A stretch of DNA of 7,541 bases from an uncultured Cellvibrio sp. Lineage in GTDB: Bacteria; Pseudomonadota; Gammaproteobacteria; Pseudomonadales; Cellvibrionaceae. Both the position numbers and the translations under genes were made by a program. Location of the stretch: NCBI GenBank assembly GCA_946482345.1, contig CAMLRJ010000163.1:1-7541 (forward strand), in the 5' to 3' direction. Positions 6,603-7,541 of the stretch are shown here, piece after piece. The notes below the pieces were generated by a model, which saw only the letters and a list, made by a program, of their open reading frames with translations, had not been told where the DNA came from and did no database searches. Every line of letters starts with the position of its first letter. Within the stretch, counting starts at the first letter, position 1.

Positions 6603-6655
6603 GTAGGGGTGAGTCCCTGTGGTCGCCCAGGGCAGCCACAGGGGGCGGCCCCTAC
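6603..6655. repeat. 53-bp imperfect palindrome (MITE/REP-like) overlapping a stop codon
   Basis: The nested inverted repeats are GTAGGGG (6603-6609) with CCCCTAC (6649-6655), CCCTGTGG (6615-6622) with CCACAGGG (6636-6643), and GCCC (6625-6628) with GGGC (6630-6633). The outer and middle stems are separated by an unpaired 5-nt internal loop on each side. The element is very GC-rich in AT-rich surroundings. Its right arm contains the TAG stop (6652-6654 on the minus strand) of the arsC-like gene. It resembles dispersed palindromes of the GTAGGGGC...GCCCCTAC kind found between genes in many bacteria. Confidence 0.75.
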
Positions 6656-6996
6656 AATAAAATCTTTTTGTAGTCGTCTTCTTTAAATCCAACATAACGA
6701 ACTTTACCGTTATCCAACAAAGGACGTTTGATTAAAGTCGGATGCTCCAAAAAAACTTTAATAACATTTTTTTCATTTAAATTTTCTTTGATTTTTTCGT
6801 CCAGCTCTTTCCAGGTGGTGCTGCGTTTATTCACCATTGCATCCATACCTAACTCTGCAATCCATTGTTTGATTTGTTTTTCAGCGACGCCATCAACACG
6901 ATAATCGTGAAAATAATAATCAATTTTTTTACTTTCCAGCCAGGCACGGGCTTTTTTGACTGTGTCGCAGTTTTTGATGCCGTAGAGTTTGATCAT
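6652..6996 (-). CDS. Spx/ArsC-family thioredoxin-fold protein (YffB-like)
   Basis: A 114-residue cytoplasmic protein of the ArsC/Spx superfamily. It opens with MIKLYGIKNCDTVKKA, where Cys10 is the single redox-type cysteine of YffB-like proteins. It also has NKRSTTWKEL (56-65), LIKRPLL (88-94) with Arg91, and YVGFKEDDY (101-109), all at the expected positions for the family. Members are often named arsenate reductase-like, but YffB-type proteins have no proven arsenate role, and a glutathione-linked thiol function is only suggested. Association with dapD is common in gammaproteobacterial genomes by my recollection. The ATG at 6996 has AAGAGAAA just upstream. The stop codon TAG lies inside the GC-rich palindrome, so the last residues (KKILL) may have been set by its insertion. 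Nth is encoded upstream on the same strand, 124 nt away. Confidence 0.92.
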   Translation of the reverse strand: MIKLYGIKNCDTVKKARAWLESKKIDYYFHDYRVDGVAEKQIKQWIAELGMDAMVNKRSTTWKELDEKIKENLNEKNVIKVFLEHPTLIKRPLLDNGKVRYVGFKEDDYKKILL

Positions 6997-7020
6997 GGGT
7001 TTTCTCTTTTAATCATTTTT

Positions 7021-7122
7021 AAATCCCCCCTGGCACCCCTTTTTCAAAGTGGGGAACTATCTGACTACCTAAGAGGGTAGTCAGGCTCCTCACTTTGAAA
7101 AAGGGAGGCGGGGGAGGGATTT
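7021..7122. repeat. 102-bp nested palindrome (MITE-like) between nth and the arsC-like gene
   Basis: The ends are AAATCCC (7021-7027) and GGGATTT (7116-7122). A perfect 15-bp arm, CCCTTTTTCAAAGTG (7037-7051), pairs with CACTTTGAAAAAGGG (7091-7105). An inner 9-bp arm, CTGACTACC (7061-7069), pairs with GGTAGTCAG (7076-7084) around a 6-nt loop. The element has no coding capacity and fills most of the gap. Its right end overlaps the nth stop codon (TAA, 7123-7121 on the minus strand). The design suggests a non-autonomous mobile palindrome, which may also act as an mRNA hairpin. Confidence 0.8.
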
Positions 7123-7541
7123 ACGCTTTCAAAACAACCTTCGCTTTCTTGCGATTCGGATAACAGGTTCTGCATATTTCGCATACTGTGCCATCGCATC
7201 CGCGAGCCGAACAAAATTCGCGCCCATAATAAATGATTTGCAAGTGCAGTGCATTCCAGCTGGATTCCGGAAATAAACGTTTTAAATCTTTTTCGGTTTG
7301 CGTGACATTGGCGCCATCCGTTAATCCCCAGCGTTGTGCCAGACGATGAATATGGGTATCTACCGGAAATGCAGGGTGACCAAATGCCTGGCTCATCACA
7401 ACGCTGGCAGTTTTATGTCCAACTCCGGGCAAGCTTTCAAGCGCTTGCCAATCTTCCGGTACTTGCCCTTGATATTTTTCCACCAATATTTTCGATAGCA
7501 CCGAAATCGCTTTGGATTTTTGCGGTGATAAGCCACAAGGT
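7121..7541 (-). CDS. nth: Endonuclease III, DNA glycosylase/AP lyase (5' partial)
   Basis: This base-excision repair enzyme removes oxidised pyrimidines and cuts at abasic sites. The gene enters from the right edge: the frame is open through 7541 (PCGLSPQKSKAIS precedes the GTG at 7501), so that GTG is internal and the N-terminal third is missing. Numbered from the GTG, the helix-hairpin-helix LPGVGHKTA (24-32) contains the catalytic Lys30. VDTHIHR (47-53) contains Asp48, 18 residues later as in E. coli Lys120 and Asp138. The C-terminal iron-sulfur loop has cysteines at 97, 102, 107, 110 and 113. Canonical ligand positions would be 97, 104, 107 and 113, but 104 is Gly, so the cluster geometry is non-standard. 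The protein ends with a lysine-rich tail. A 102-bp palindrome follows directly and overlaps the stop codon. Confidence 0.93.
   Translation of the reverse strand, partial: PCGLSPQKSKAISVLSKILVEKYQGQVPEDWQALESLPGVGHKTASVVMSQAFGHPAFPVDTHIHRLAQRWGLTDGANVTQTEKDLKRLFPESSWNALHLQIIYYGREFCSARGCDGTVCEICRTCYPNRKKAKVVLKA

Noticed and set aside
6652..6996. Calling the thioredoxin-fold gene a true arsenate reductase (arsC) in a resistance operon
   Set aside because: The sequence is of the YffB/Spx-like type, and no arsR, arsB or acr3 gene is nearby.
6865..7080. + strand open frame over the start of the arsC-like gene and the 102-bp palindrome
   Set aside because: Antisense to a recognised protein and continuing into a non-coding palindrome.

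Overview
The window is a compact, AT-leaning stretch of bacterial chromosome, most likely from a gammaproteobacterium. The main reason is the cluster of DapD (the roughly 340-residue Pseudomonas-type class), a Spx/ArsC-like YffB-type protein and endonuclease III. This is an inference from protein types; no 16S or other phylogenetic marker is present.

Left part (about 2-2310, + strand): two co-directional genes. The first enters from the left edge. It has an N-terminal region resembling the DNA-binding part of ISL3-family transposases, but without the usual zinc cysteines. Instead of a DDE nuclease it carries three copies of an approximately 67-residue helical module with exactly conserved internal spacing. 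Forty-two bases later, behind a good Shine-Dalgarno site, comes a 340-residue protein whose C-terminus looks like the C-terminal part of FIST sensory domains. A strong hairpin with a short T run ends this unit. The pair is the most novel-looking part of the window.

Middle part (2309-5222): a two-gene minus-strand unit encodes a four-helix membrane protein and, 4 nt later, a small exported protein. Both are of unknown function. Across a 180-bp divergent spacer that holds 13-bp tandem repeats and a consensus -10 box lies a complete ABC half-transporter (membrane domain plus ATPase) on the + strand.

Right part (5235-7541, all minus strand): the order of transcription is nth (partial, entering from the right edge), the arsC/spx-like gene, dapD, then a 66-residue membrane protein. 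Each of the three gaps after nth, after the arsC-like gene and after dapD holds a different GC-rich palindrome of REP/MITE type. Two of these palindromes overlap the stop codon of the gene upstream. DapD belongs to lysine and peptidoglycan-precursor synthesis, Nth to base-excision repair, and the arsC-like protein is an uncharacterised thioredoxin-fold protein, so the cluster is housekeeping in character. Nth has an unusual cysteine arrangement in its iron-sulfur cluster loop.

No tRNA, rRNA, CRISPR array or intact mobile element was seen, and no gene-free stretch exceeds 300 bases.
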